A stretch of 64,000 bases of DNA from JAYPUA01 sp038133845. Its GTDB lineage: Bacteria; SAR324; NAC60-12. Location of the stretch: the NCBI GenBank assembly GCA_038133845.1, contig JAYPUA010000012.1, positions 1 through 64,000 on the forward strand, in the 5' to 3' direction. Below are positions 41,118-50,387 of the stretch, in pieces (position 1 is the first letter of the stretch; each line of letters starts with the position of its first letter). The position numbers and the translations under genes were made by a program. The notes beneath the pieces are model-generated. The model was not told the origin of the DNA. It did not search any database and saw only the letters and a list, made by a program, of their open reading frames with translations.

Positions 41118-43834
41118 TCGCTCCACCCTGGGAAGGTCTGCTCCGGGAGGCTGATGCCGCCCAGGTCGATGTTGGCATAGATGGCGCGCTCCACGTACTC
41201 CACCTCCTGCCCACTGCTGGTCAAAGTCGTTGCCGCCTGCTCCTGAAGCCGCAGGGTGATGTTCCAGCAGTCGGGAGTGTACTTGAGGAACAGCGAATTT
41301 TCCGTCAGACGACGCTTGAAGGCGCTCTCTGGAGTGAGGTCGAACGACCCGGAAATCCCGGCAGAGAGGGCCTCGTGAAGCTCGTGGCTGTTGCTGAACC
41401 CGAAGGTCTTTGTCGCCGCGTACTCTGCACCGTACGGCGTGGTGTAGGGGACCTCGTTTTCTCTGAAGCTGACGGAGGCCCGGTTGTTGGTCGAGAGGCC
41501 CACCTGTACCCCAAGCGCGTACTCGACGACGCGGTGGCGCTGATGATGATACCGGTTGAGGTAATTCACGCTCACTCCGGACACCGGGAAGACGGACAGC
41601 TCCGTTTTCAGAGGGAGAAGCGGTTGCCCAACCTCCGTTTCATTGCCCAGAGGAGTAGGGCCGACAGGATCGAAATCCGGGTGGGTGCGCAAAAAATCGT
41701 AGGGCTGGCTGAAGGTCAACCGGCCCCAGATTTCGGCCTTTCCCTCAGATTCGGAGCGGCGGCCAACCCCTGGAGTGCGCTGGGGTGCCCCGCGCTCTGC
41801 AAGAGCCAGAATGGTCTCCACAACCTCCGGATCCGGAGAGCCGGGCAATCGAGCGAGCGCTGATTCGAGGTCGGATTCACTGAGGAATTCACGCCCTTTC
41901 AGACGCTCCAGTCGCTGCAGCAACAACTCGTCCAGCCCTTCTTTGCGGAGCCGATTGAGGGTGGCAAAGGAGACCTTCAGCGTAGGCTCGTACACACGAC
42001 GCTTGACCAGAAGCAGGTTCTCCACACGCAAGGTGGCCAAGCGTCTGGTCCGGAGGGTCCCGCCAAAAGGAGGAAGCTCGTTCTGAAAATTCTGGGAGAC
42101 ATCCTCGATGTATTCGTACTGCAGCCGGGGCGTGACCCGATGCTTGGCACGACTGTAAAGGTCGTTGTCCAGGGCAAAGGTCCGGGAGATGACAGTATCC
42201 AAAGCGACGTCAGCGAGGCTGACGTTGAAGTCGTACTCTCCGGACGTCTCTCCGGTGTCGATACTCCAGACGCGGTAGTTTGAGACCTGCTTGGCAACTC
42301 CCAAGCTTACACCAACCACTCCGAGCGTGGAGCGCAGTCGCAACTCCGGATTCAGAACCGTCCCCAAGCCGTTGAGTCCTTCCTCGCGGTAGAAGCGAGT
42401 GTGGGATCCGGAGAGTGCGTAGTTGAGAGTGGTGTTCTGGCTGCGCCATGCGGTCTCCGACCAGCGGAAGCTGATGCTGGGAAGCGACTGCACACGGCTG
42501 CGGTCCACTGCGTTGTTAAGCACCGCGATCTCATTCCCCTGGTAGACCCGGTCCTGGGTTGCGGAAAGGGCGACGTTGCCTTCCGCAAACTGCTGGCTGA
42601 GCGAGAGCGTCAGCTTTTGGGCGTAGTTCGGGTTCGGCTCGTCGATCAACTCGTACTCCTTCTGGAACTGGCTGTCGCTGTAGACAAGCCCGGAGGCAAT
42701 CAACCGTGTCGCCGGACCAAAGCTCTGGTTGTGGTTGAATGCGTACTTGAAGCGTGAGGGGTGAAGGTTGGACTCGGCAGCCTCTTCGGCGCTCAGGCTC
42801 CCGGCCTCCTGCTCCGGATCACGTGGGTCACGCTCCCAGAAGCGCTGGCTACGGACCTCTCCACGCATCCCCTCCCGAAAGGCATATTGATAATCCAGCT
42901 TCCATCCCGGACCCCGTCGCTCCACCCAATCGTAGGTCACCGTGAGGTCGTGCTCGTCATCCAGCGCCCAGAAGTAAGGCAGGCCAATTCGGTAGCCCAG
43001 GTCGAACTTGGGCAGGCTGCTCCGGGTGATGGAGTATTCTGGAGGCAGGAATCCGGACTGCCGGCGTGTGACGGTCGGCCAGGCCAGGTAGGGAAAGTAG
43101 AACACCGGGACGCCCCCGACCCGCAGGCTGCTCCCCAGAGAGGAGGAGAAGTTTTCACTGAAGTAGTCGATGCGGCTCCCCCGGATCTCCCAAGCCGGGG
43201 TTCTGGGGTTGCAGGTGGTGAAGCTGCAGTTGAGCGCCAAGTAGTGGCTCTCTCCAAGTCGCTGAACGATCTCGGCCGTCAGGTAGGCTCGGTTTCGACT
43301 GTCGAAGATAGTCGCTCCCTGAAACTCGGCAGAGCCGTCCTGAAGCCGAAGCTCCAGGCGCTCCATGACCGCAGTGACGCTCCCCTCGGAGACGCGCACG
43401 TAGCCCTCTGCACGGATCAACTGCTGTCGGGTGTCGTAGAGCACCTCCGTACCATCGATCACGATCGACTGCCAAGTCAGGGAGGCATTCTTGTAGCGGG
43501 CAATTCCGGTCTCCGGGTCCAGGGTGTAGGACTGGGCGCGCACCTGCAGCGGGTCGCGGCTGGCGCTTTGGGGAATCAGCGGGAGGCCCCGAGCGGACTG
43601 TGCCGACCCGCCCTCCAGGAAGAGGCCGAGCAGCAGAAAAATGAACAGCAGGAAGGTGCGCAAGAGCGGCAGGGTCTGAAAGATGAGGAGGCCCCGATCA
43701 GGCCAGAAGGAACGGAAAGCGGCCCGGAACTCAGGCAGAGCCTTTGAAGAAAATTTAGCGCAACTGCCGACACTTGCAATCGTTTTGGCAGGCGCTCTCG
43801 TGGAATCGTCTTGCTTTGCCAGAGAGCATCCCAT
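41114..43834 (-). CDS. lptD: LPS-assembly protein LptD
   Basis: 906 residues. It inserts lipopolysaccharide into the outer leaflet together with LptE. After a hydrophobic signal segment (TFLLFIFLLLGLFLEGG), an OstA-like periplasmic domain is followed by NCSFTTCNPRTPAWEIRGSR, the conserved LptD segment with two cysteines, then a long beta-barrel (PYLAWPTVTRRQSGFLPPEY; WKLDYQYAFREGM). The ATG start leaves about 55 residues before the signal core and has no clear ribosome-binding site; a TTG at 43663 would give a tight signal peptide. The divergent neighbour is nuoM, 75 bases away. Confidence 0.9.
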   Translation of the reverse strand: MGCSLAKQDDSTRAPAKTIASVGSCAKFSSKALPEFRAAFRSFWPDRGLLIFQTLPLLRTFLLFIFLLLGLFLEGGSAQSARGLPLIPQSASRDPLQVRAQSYTLDPETGIARYKNASLTWQSIVIDGTEVLYDTRQQLIRAEGYVRVSEGSVTAVMERLELRLQDGSAEFQGATIFDSRNRAYLTAEIVQRLGESHYLALNCSFTTCNPRTPAWEIRGSRIDYFSENFSSSLGSSLRVGGVPVFYFPYLAWPTVTRRQSGFLPPEYSITRSSLPKFDLGYRIGLPYFWALDDEHDLTVTYDWVERRGPGWKLDYQYAFREGMRGEVRSQRFWERDPRDPEQEAGSLSAEEAAESNLHPSRFKYAFNHNQSFGPATRLIASGLVYSDSQFQKEYELIDEPNPNYAQKLTLSLSQQFAEGNVALSATQDRVYQGNEIAVLNNAVDRSRVQSLPSISFRWSETAWRSQNTTLNYALSGSHTRFYREEGLNGLGTVLNPELRLRSTLGVVGVSLGVAKQVSNYRVWSIDTGETSGEYDFNVSLADVALDTVISRTFALDNDLYSRAKHRVTPRLQYEYIEDVSQNFQNELPPFGGTLRTRRLATLRVENLLLVKRRVYEPTLKVSFATLNRLRKEGLDELLLQRLERLKGREFLSESDLESALARLPGSPDPEVVETILALAERGAPQRTPGVGRRSESEGKAEIWGRLTFSQPYDFLRTHPDFDPVGPTPLGNETEVGQPLLPLKTELSVFPVSGVSVNYLNRYHHQRHRVVEYALGVQVGLSTNNRASVSFRENEVPYTTPYGAEYAATKTFGFSNSHELHEALSAGISGSFDLTPESAFKRRLTENSLFLKYTPDCWNITLRLQEQAATTLTSSGQEVEYVERAIYANIDLGGISLPEQTFPGWSE

Positions 43835-43909
43835 ATTTTGAACAGGTTTTTTCTATACCTGAGCGATCCTGACCAGGCTTTCACAATCGTACCCACAGAC
43901 GGAACTCTC

Positions 43910-45460
43910 ATGTCCTTTCCGGTCCTCTCGCTGATCACGTTCTCCCCCCTGCTGGGCGTTGCCTTTGCGGCTGTCTTTCGCGACGCCAACAAAGGGGTCC
44001 CGGCCAAGATTGGAGCGTTGCTCAGCAGCCTCGTGACGTTTGCCCTGACCCTGATCGTCTGGTTTGAGTACGACTCCAGCACGGCGGATCTGCAACTCAT
44101 TGAGCGGGCCGCTTGGATTCCCTCGTTTGGGATCGAGTACTTCATGGGCGTGGATGGACTGAACTTCTTCTTCATCCTGATTGTCGCCTTCATGACTCCG
44201 CTGGCTCTTTTGGGATCATGGAATGTGAGCCAGCGCAGTTGGCAGTTCCAGATCCAGATGCTTTTGCTGGAAGTGGGCATGCTCGGGTGCTTCTCTGCTG
44301 TGGACGTGGTGCTCTTCTACGTCTTCTTCGAGATCACGCTCGTCCCGATGTACTTCCTCATCGGGATCTGGGGGGGGCACAATCGACTGTATGCGACGAT
44401 GAAGTTTTTCATCTACACCATCGTCGGTTCGCTGCTGATGCTTGCGGCGTTGCTGTACACGGCGACCTTGTACCACAAGCTCACCGGAGAGTGGTCCTTC
44501 AACATCTTTGACTGGTACGGGATGGGGATCTCTCCGGAGGAGCAGTTCTGGCTCTTCCTGGGGTTTGCAGTGGCCTTTGCGGTCAAGGTCCCGCTCTTCC
44601 CGTTGCACACATGGCTCCCGGACGCTCACTACGAGGCTCCAACGGCCGGTTCCGTCCAACTGGCGGCCGTGTTGCTGAAACTCGGGCCCTACGGCTTCCT
44701 TCGCTTTGCCATGCCGGTCTTCCCCAGCGCTGTTTACGAGTTGGCTCCGGCCATCATGATTCTGTCCATCGCCGGCATCCTCTACGGCGGCCTGGTGGCG
44801 ATGGTGCAGGAGAAGGTCAAGAAGCTGATTGCCTACTCCTCCGTGGCCCACATGGGCTACATCATGCTGGGGCTGTTCGCCCTCAATGAGCAGGGAATTC
44901 ACGGAAGCTGGATCCAGATGATCAACCACGCGATCGTCACTGGAGCGCTGTTCCTCACGGTCGGGATGATCTACGAGCGGACACACACGCAGGAGATCGT
45001 CGACTACGGAGGCGTGATGCAGACGATGCCGCGCTTCGGCGTGTTTCTGGTGTTCTTCTCGATGGCCTCGGTGGGCGTTCCGGGTCTGAATGGCTTCGTT
45101 GGCGAGGTGCTGGCGATGATCGGGGCGGCGCAGGTCAACATCTGGTACGGCATTTTGGCCGCGGCAGGAGTCGTTGTGGCGGCGATCTACATGCTCTGGA
45201 TGGTGCAGCGCGTCCTCTTCGGACCGCTGGTCAAGGACATGGTCAAGGGTCTACAGGACCTGAACTTCCGGGAGGTGGTCGTGCTGGTGCCACTAGCCTT
45301 CTGGTCTATCTACCTGGGGGTCTATCCCCAGCCCTTCTTCGATCGCATCGAAGTGAGCGTCAGCCACTACATCGAGCAGATCAAGTCACAGGAGCCTCGC
45401 TTTGCTCAGGATGCCGCACAGTCTGAAGACGTCTGGTGGCTGAGCATGAGCGATCGCTGA
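43910..45460 (+). CDS. nuoM: NADH-quinone oxidoreductase subunit M (isolated gene)
   Basis: 516 residues with about 14 membrane segments, the NuoM length. Motifs are GIEYFMGVDGLNFFFILI, LFYVFFEITLVPMYFLIGIWGG (the key glutamate in TM5), KVPLFPLHTWLPDAHYEAPT, VKKLIAYSSVAHMGYIMLG, NHAIVTGALFLTVGM and the late REVVVLVPLAFWSIYLGVYP. NuoM is a proton-pumping antiporter-like subunit of complex I. No other nuo gene adjoins it. A Mrp- or other antiporter-like role is possible, but the C-terminus fits NuoM. Confidence 0.9.
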   Translation: MSFPVLSLITFSPLLGVAFAAVFRDANKGVPAKIGALLSSLVTFALTLIVWFEYDSSTADLQLIERAAWIPSFGIEYFMGVDGLNFFFILIVAFMTPLALLGSWNVSQRSWQFQIQMLLLEVGMLGCFSAVDVVLFYVFFEITLVPMYFLIGIWGGHNRLYATMKFFIYTIVGSLLMLAALLYTATLYHKLTGEWSFNIFDWYGMGISPEEQFWLFLGFAVAFAVKVPLFPLHTWLPDAHYEAPTAGSVQLAAVLLKLGPYGFLRFAMPVFPSAVYELAPAIMILSIAGILYGGLVAMVQEKVKKLIAYSSVAHMGYIMLGLFALNEQGIHGSWIQMINHAIVTGALFLTVGMIYERTHTQEIVDYGGVMQTMPRFGVFLVFFSMASVGVPGLNGFVGEVLAMIGAAQVNIWYGILAAAGVVVAAIYMLWMVQRVLFGPLVKDMVKGLQDLNFREVVVLVPLAFWSIYLGVYPQPFFDRIEVSVSHYIEQIKSQEPRFAQDAAQSEDVWWLSMSDR

Positions 45461-45480
45461 ACGGCTCCTCCCTTCCGTCT

Positions 45481-45503
45481 CTCCGAGAGCCCTGCTCTCG
45501 GAG
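45481..45503. terminator. Bidirectional hairpin between convergent genes
   Basis: CTCCGAGAGC (45481-45490) and GCTCTCGGAG (45494-45503) form a perfect 10-bp stem with a CCT loop. It is in the 45-base space between nuoM and the convergent membrane protein gene. There is no T-tract, so it may block transcription weakly or act as an mRNA-end stabiliser. Confidence 0.55.
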
Positions 45504-45505
45504 CC

Positions 45506-46399
45506 TCACTCCTCCACAGCAGCGACCCGCTTGTAGTACTGGGCATACTCCGCCCGGACCTCCGGATAAGGTCGGTAGACCTCCAGAAAGAACTTGAAGG
45601 AGGCCATCTTGACGTATGAGTACACGGGAGCAGAAGAGGCTGCTGCCACGAGGATGCGCAGGACCGAGTTCTCCAAGGTCAGCATCGCGCCAACCGGAAT
45701 GATGATCACAAAGACCGCAGACAGAACGAGCCGGACGAGGTAGAACACCCACGACCAGGTCCGAACCCGGGAGTCCAGGAACAGGCGAGAGAGCAGAAAC
45801 CGCTTGTGCTCAAAGCTGGGCTGTTGCAGAACGGCCAACTTGGAAGAGTAGGAGAAGCCGGCCATTCCCAAAGGCCAGTACAGCGCCGCCATGGCGCCTG
45901 GAGCAAGGAGTGCCCAAGCGTTTCCGGACTGCTGCCACCAAGTCCACCCGACCACATAGCCCATGCCGGTCCAGGCGATGCCACCGCCTACCACGGTGCT
46001 GATTGCCAGAGCATCCCAAGCCACTTGCTGCCAGCGAATCCGTTGCAGTGCGCTGACCAGGTGCCAGCGCCCCCCTTCATTACGATGAATCAGCCGCATG
46101 TCGCTGGAGGGCCACATCGAGGTCAACTCCTTGAACGCAAACAGCACCCCCAGCACCGCCAGCGTGCGCCAATCCAGCATCAAGTCCAGCAGCAACCCCG
46201 GAAGGTCCTCGAAAGCCCACTGTGCCAAGGCGCTCATCTCCCGGCTTCCGGGCTTGATCCAACTTGGGGCTCCTCCCAGAGTGGCCTTGAGCCAACGATC
46301 CAGGCCAATCAGCAGGGTGACGAGCAGGAAGAAGGATTTGTAGCGGATCAACTCGCGGATCGAGTCCACGACCAGAATGTTCAGCAATCTCTGAATCAC
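45506..46399 (-). CDS. Multi-pass membrane protein of unknown function
   Basis: 297 residues from a GTG with AAGG upstream. About six hydrophobic segments are visible, among them SFFLLVTLLIGLD, LAVLGVLFAFKEL, WALLAPGAMAALYWPLGM and VRLVLSAVFVIIIPVGAML. The C-terminus is cytoplasmic-looking and tyrosine-rich (FFLEVYRPYPEVRAEYAQYY). I recognise no family. Confidence 0.65.
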   Translation of the reverse strand: MIQRLLNILVVDSIRELIRYKSFFLLVTLLIGLDRWLKATLGGAPSWIKPGSREMSALAQWAFEDLPGLLLDLMLDWRTLAVLGVLFAFKELTSMWPSSDMRLIHRNEGGRWHLVSALQRIRWQQVAWDALAISTVVGGGIAWTGMGYVVGWTWWQQSGNAWALLAPGAMAALYWPLGMAGFSYSSKLAVLQQPSFEHKRFLLSRLFLDSRVRTWSWVFYLVRLVLSAVFVIIIPVGAMLTLENSVLRILVAAASSAPVYSYVKMASFKFFLEVYRPYPEVRAEYAQYYKRVAAVEE

Positions 46400-46458
46400 G
46401 CTGAACCTTGTGGAAACTGACTGAGGATGGGGAAGTGATGGGGTCGGGAAGGCTTGAA

Positions 46459-46502
46459 GGAGTCCCCTGCACTTGGGACCGGCAAGTATCGCAGAGGACT
46501 CC
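46459..46502. other. Long imperfect hairpin in intergenic region
   Basis: GGAGTCCCCTGC (46459-46470) pairs with GCAGAGGACTCC (46491-46502), 11 of 12 positions. Inside it ACTTG pairs with CAAGT around a GGACCGG loop. The spacer (46400-46668) is otherwise A/T-rich. It could be a leader structure of the minus-strand membrane protein, or a small RNA; there is no T-tract for a terminator. Confidence 0.4.
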
Positions 46503-46668
46503 CGGAGGCAAACTGTCTAAATAAACAGCACACTGCATGCCAACAGGGGAATATTTTCAAAATACTGATTTTAAAACTTAATTTCAAAAAACTGAGAAGC
46601 ACGAGAAGTTCTCTTTCTGGTAAAAAAACAATTTTCTTGCGAAAGAAAGATTTTATTCTCGCCGTCCC

Positions 46669-47298
46669 TCAGACCAGGGGGACGAAGGCAAAGCGACCGT
46701 ACTCCTGAGCCTGCACGCCGCTTGCCGTCTTCAGAAACCGGGTCATCATGCAGCCATGAGGCTCTCCAATCGGGGCCAGGAGGAGGCCGCCTTCCTGAAG
46801 CTGATCCAGCAGCAACTCCGGAAGCTCGCGGGCAACAGCGGTGAGGATGATGCGGTCAAACGGGGCCTCTTCCGGGAGCCCCTGCTTCCCGTCTCCTTCA
46901 AGAACGGCCACGTTGGCAGCCGCCAGCGCAGTGAGATTGTCCTGAGCAAACCGAACCAGCTCCGGGTGACGCTCGATGCTGAAGACGCTCCGGGCCAACT
47001 CCCCGAGCAAGGCGGCATTGTAGCCGCTTCCGGCACCGACTTCGAGGACCTTGTGGTGTGAGCGAACCTCCAGCCAGTGGAGCATCAGCATCACGGTGCT
47101 GGGCTGTGAGATGGTCTGTCCGAGCCCGATGGGCAAGGGGAAGTCGCGGTAGGCATCGGCCTGCTGGTGGGAACGCACAAAGCGCTCTCGAGGGACGCGC
47201 CGAAACGCCTCCAGCAGCTCCGGAGAGAACCCCTCCTCCTCCTGCCAGATCCGAATCAAACGCTCCTGATCAGCAAGAAGCGGCGCTCTGGAAGTCAA
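46669..47298 (-). CDS. pcm: Protein-L-isoaspartate O-methyltransferase
   Basis: 209 residues from a TTG that overlaps the proB stop (TTGA). It repairs isoaspartyl residues in damaged proteins using SAM. Motifs are VPRERFV, YRDFPLPIGLGQTISQPSTV, the SAM-binding VLEVGAGSGYNAALLG, VFSIERHPELV, LEGDGKQGLPEEAPFDRIILTA and GGLLLAPIG. It is coupled to proB. Confidence 0.93.
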   Translation of the reverse strand: MTSRAPLLADQERLIRIWQEEEGFSPELLEAFRRVPRERFVRSHQQADAYRDFPLPIGLGQTISQPSTVMLMLHWLEVRSHHKVLEVGAGSGYNAALLGELARSVFSIERHPELVRFAQDNLTALAAANVAVLEGDGKQGLPEEAPFDRIILTAVARELPELLLDQLQEGGLLLAPIGEPHGCMMTRFLKTASGVQAQEYGRFAFVPLV

Positions 47299-48458
47299 GG
47301 GGCTTCCGCAGGTTCGGCGGCCGGATGAGGCGCCGGCGTTCCGCTCAGGTAAAGGTGGTTGCGGTGCACGACAGGGCGAGTGAGGGTGGGGTGAGATCGT
47401 GACTCCGGACGGGCCTGAAACTCTTCCAGTTGCTGACGCAACTCCCGGGCGGTGAAGGCTACCCGTCCCACGCCCAGCTTCCCGCTGGAGGGGCCGATGA
47501 TCTCTACCAGGTCCTTGACATCAAAACTGCCGCTCACACGCAAGATCCCCTTGGCCAGCAAGCTGCTCTTGTGCTCTTGGAGCGCACGCTCGGCTCCGGC
47601 GTCGATCCAGAGGGTCCCCTGATTCAAGGCGCCTGCAGCGAGCCACTTCTGATAGCTGTTCACCTTGCGTCCGTAAGCAACAAAGCGTGTTCCGCACCGC
47701 TGGCCCTCAAGCACCTCGAGAACCCCCTGAGGGGCCTTGCCGTCCAGGATGTGGGCCTCGATCCCGAACTCCATGGCCATCGCAGCGCAGCGGACCTTGC
47801 TCTCCATTCCGCCCTTGCCGACGTGGGTCTTTGTCGGCTGGCACCAGGTCATCACCTCACGGCTAACCTCGCGGACTTCCGGAACCACCACACGCTTGGG
47901 GCCGGTTGGCGTCGGCTCCTCACGCATGAGCCCGGGAGCAGTGGTGAGGAAGAACAGCCGATCGGCCCCGGAGACTGCGGCGGTGTAGACCGCCAACTGG
48001 TCGTTCTCGCCAAACTGGTAGACCTTCAACTCCTCAACGGCGACCACGTCGTTCTCGTTCACTATCGGCAAGGCCCCTGCTTGCAGGAGCCCCTCCAAGG
48101 TGTTGCGGATGTTGAGGTAGGAGGAGCGCCCGCCAAAGTCCTGCCGTGTCAGCAGGACCTGAGCGACGGGGATCTGATACTCCCGGAAGAAGTCTCCGTA
48201 GATCTGCATCAGGCGCACCTGCCCAACGGCAGCCAGGATCTGGCTCTCATGCAGGGGGTTGCTGGTTTTCTTGCTCGGACGAATCAATTCCCGACCTGCT
48301 CCGACGGACCCGGAGCTGACCAGGATGACCTCGTGATTCTGCGCACGAATCGTGGAGATCGTCTCAGCGAGCTCGCTGATCAGGTTGTAGTCCAATCGGC
48401 CGTTGGGACGGAGCAGGACGTTGGTACCGACTTTCAGGACAAGACGTTGCTTGGGCAT
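47295..48458 (-). CDS. proB: Glutamate 5-kinase with PUA domain
   Basis: 387 residues, the two-domain bacterial length. It phosphorylates glutamate in the first step of proline synthesis and is normally feedback-inhibited by proline. Motifs are RLVLKVGTNVLL, ILVSSGSVGAGREL, AVGQVRLMQIY, NENDVVAVEEL, FGENDQLAVYTA and the magnesium/ATP region THVGKGGMESKV. The PUA domain covers about residues 280-350. proA is not in the window. The stop overlaps the pcm start. Confidence 0.95.
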   Translation of the reverse strand: MPKQRLVLKVGTNVLLRPNGRLDYNLISELAETISTIRAQNHEVILVSSGSVGAGRELIRPSKKTSNPLHESQILAAVGQVRLMQIYGDFFREYQIPVAQVLLTRQDFGGRSSYLNIRNTLEGLLQAGALPIVNENDVVAVEELKVYQFGENDQLAVYTAAVSGADRLFFLTTAPGLMREEPTPTGPKRVVVPEVREVSREVMTWCQPTKTHVGKGGMESKVRCAAMAMEFGIEAHILDGKAPQGVLEVLEGQRCGTRFVAYGRKVNSYQKWLAAGALNQGTLWIDAGAERALQEHKSSLLAKGILRVSGSFDVKDLVEIIGPSSGKLGVGRVAFTARELRQQLEEFQARPESRSHPTLTRPVVHRNHLYLSGTPAPHPAAEPAEAP

Positions 48459-48528
48459 GGAGGCTGAAGAGGGATTTGCAGGTCAAACAAACCAGACAAA
48501 ACTATCACACTCGCGAGGAACTTGACAG

Positions 48529-49962
48529 CTACTCATACAGCTCCGGCGCTCCCTCAGGACGCGTGCGCCAGCGGCGGTGCATCCAGAAGTACTGCTCCGG
48601 GTGGCTCCGGATCCGCTGCTCCAGCGCCTGCTGGATGCGCGAGGTCAACTCTCGGACGTCTCGCTCTTGGTGCCCACTGATCCGGAAGGCGATCCGCTCA
48701 AATTCAATGGACACCCCTCCGGACTCGTAGGCGCAGGAGAAGAACACGACCGGGCTCTTTTGCAGCAGGTGAAATGCGGCGGCTCCACGACTGCTGGAGG
48801 CCGAGACGCCGAAGAAGTCCACAAACACCCCGGACTTGCGCTCGTCCTGATCGACCAGCATGCCCACTGCTCGGTTTGCCTTCAGAGCCTGCAGAATTTC
48901 CGCAGTGGCCTGGCGTCCCTTGCCAATCGTCTGAATCCGGGAGCGTAACCGCTGCTCGTTCTGCAGGCGGTCCACAAGCGGGTTGGTTTGTCGGCCAACG
49001 TACATGGAGGTGGAGTAGCCGTGCTGACTGAGAGCCGGGCACAGGTACTCCCAGTTGCCAAAATGCCCTCCGACCATCAGCACCCCTCGCTGCTCGGCAA
49101 GGGCCTCATCCAGGACCTCACGGTTCTCGAAGCGGACCTCTTGGGCCGTGTGTTCCTGCCACGCTCCCATGCGCAGGACGTCCATGCTGAACTGCAGGAA
49201 CCACCGGAGGTTTTGACGTGCCAGGCGGGTGCGCTCGCTCTCGGTCCAGTCTGGAAAGGCGATTCGGAGGTTGGCCTCGACCACGTCCTGGCGCACCTTC
49301 CCGAGCCACATCGCCCCTTCAAACATCCGGGCCATGCGACTCCGCGAAGCCTCCGAGGCATGCTCCGCCCAGTGCTTGAGCTTCTGGAACAGCCAGAACT
49401 CGAAACGGTGCCTCCTGCGAATCCTGCGCTCTTCAATCGCAGGGGCTTCAAACGACTCCTTAGCCTCCCCTGCCAGTGTGGAGTTGGCAGCCAGTGGTGG
49501 CATTGCTGATTCCGGGCGATCGGCCTCGTTCTTTGAGAGAGGAGTGAATTGCGGGCGTCCGGGCGTTTCGGCCTTGATGACTTCCGGAGTGGAAAGTCCT
49601 GGAGGCCCCGAAGGCACGGAACGAGCAACAGGTATTGGTGTCGCTGGGGGAGCGCTTTCTGCAGGGAACGGAGCGGCAAAGGGATGCGTCGGTTCCGGCA
49701 TGCTCGGTGTGTCTCGAAGGGCATGCAGACCCTCAGGAGCGCGGAGCAGGGCTTCCCGGGGGAGTTCAGCGAACGCCTGCATGAAGTGCGCATGCTGCGT
49801 CTGAACTTGCTGCTGATGTGTGAGCGCGTGTTGGAGTTCGACCAGAGTTGCCGGGGAGCAGTCTGGATTGGCCAGCACGGTTTGCACCGTCTCAACCAAC
49901 TGGGCTTGCTGTTGCCAGAAGGCCTGCTGGACTTGAGCTTGTTGAATCAGATCCGCGTTCAT
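48529..49962 (-). CDS. Lipid A biosynthesis acyltransferase (LpxL/HtrB-like) with N-terminal extension
   Basis: 477 residues from ATG 49962, chosen because GGGGG lies upstream; a GTG at 50019 would add 19 residues. The C-terminal 290 residues are an LpxL/MsbB-type acyltransferase with ANLRIAFPDWTESER, the HxxxxE catalytic motif in VGGHFGNWEYL, VGMLVDQDERKSGVFVDFFG and ESGGVSIEFERIAF. The first 190 residues are not part of the family: a Gln-rich helical stretch (VQQAFWQQQAQLVETVQ) followed by a Pro/Ala-rich linker (PFAAPFPAESAPPATPIPV) and then the usual RRHRFEFWLFQKL start. LpxL-type enzymes add secondary acyl chains to lipid A at the inner membrane. Confidence 0.83.
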   Translation of the reverse strand: MNADLIQQAQVQQAFWQQQAQLVETVQTVLANPDCSPATLVELQHALTHQQQVQTQHAHFMQAFAELPREALLRAPEGLHALRDTPSMPEPTHPFAAPFPAESAPPATPIPVARSVPSGPPGLSTPEVIKAETPGRPQFTPLSKNEADRPESAMPPLAANSTLAGEAKESFEAPAIEERRIRRRHRFEFWLFQKLKHWAEHASEASRSRMARMFEGAMWLGKVRQDVVEANLRIAFPDWTESERTRLARQNLRWFLQFSMDVLRMGAWQEHTAQEVRFENREVLDEALAEQRGVLMVGGHFGNWEYLCPALSQHGYSTSMYVGRQTNPLVDRLQNEQRLRSRIQTIGKGRQATAEILQALKANRAVGMLVDQDERKSGVFVDFFGVSASSSRGAAAFHLLQKSPVVFFSCAYESGGVSIEFERIAFRISGHQERDVRELTSRIQQALEQRIRSHPEQYFWMHRRWRTRPEGAPELYE

Positions 49963-50072
49963 GCGCCCCCAAAACGCGTCGTCAAACCAGGGAAGTGTCC
50001 CCCTCCGCAGAGGGGGCACACTTTAGGCAGGATATCATGAGGAAATGCATCAGGCAGGATTACTAAGTGACC

Positions 50073-50091
50073 CCGCATCAGAGCGATGCGG
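50073..50091 (-). terminator. Hairpin downstream of tRNA-Ser
   Basis: CCGCATC / GATGCGG form a 7-bp stem with an AGAGC loop, 24 bases past the encoded CCA of tRNA-Ser. No T-tract follows on the minus strand. It may be a weak terminator or processing barrier before the acyltransferase gene. Confidence 0.4.
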
Positions 50092-50114
50092 ACTCAGGAA
50101 GGTAAAGCGTTTCC

Positions 50115-50204
50115 TGGCGGAGGGAGAGGGATTCGAACCCCCGAGAACCTTGCGGCTCTAACGGATTTCAAGTCCGCCGGTTTCAACCACTCACCCATCC
50201 CTCC
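50115..50204 (-). tRNA. tRNA-Ser (anticodon UGA)
   Basis: The minus strand reads a 90-base class II tRNA with an encoded CCA. The acceptor stem is GGAGGGA / TCCCTCC with discriminator G. The anticodon loop is CTTGAAA with anticodon TGA. The long variable arm is typical of serine tRNAs, and the T-arm carries GGTTCGAATCC. Confidence 0.96.
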
Positions 50205-50345
50205 AAGAGGGAACCGAATGCTCACAAGTAAGTCGTGCTTCAAGCCTGTGTCCTCAGCGTCTCAATTCTTCCGAGAGTCGTGAAGTGTTTGACTGCGAAC
50301 ATCCGGCTGGGGATGCTCGAGAGGGAATCACGCGGCTTTTGCGAA

Positions 50346-50375
50346 AACATACACTCAACCCGGAGTCGAGGTCAA
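50346..50375 (-). promoter_or_regulatory. Promoter of tRNA-Ser
   Basis: On the minus strand, TTGACC (50370-50375) and TATGTT (50346-50351) are 18 bases apart. The region directly upstream (50376-50431) is a run of A-tracts (UP-like). The leader to the mature tRNA would be about 135 bases. Confidence 0.6.
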
Positions 50376-50387
50376 CCTTAATTTTTA

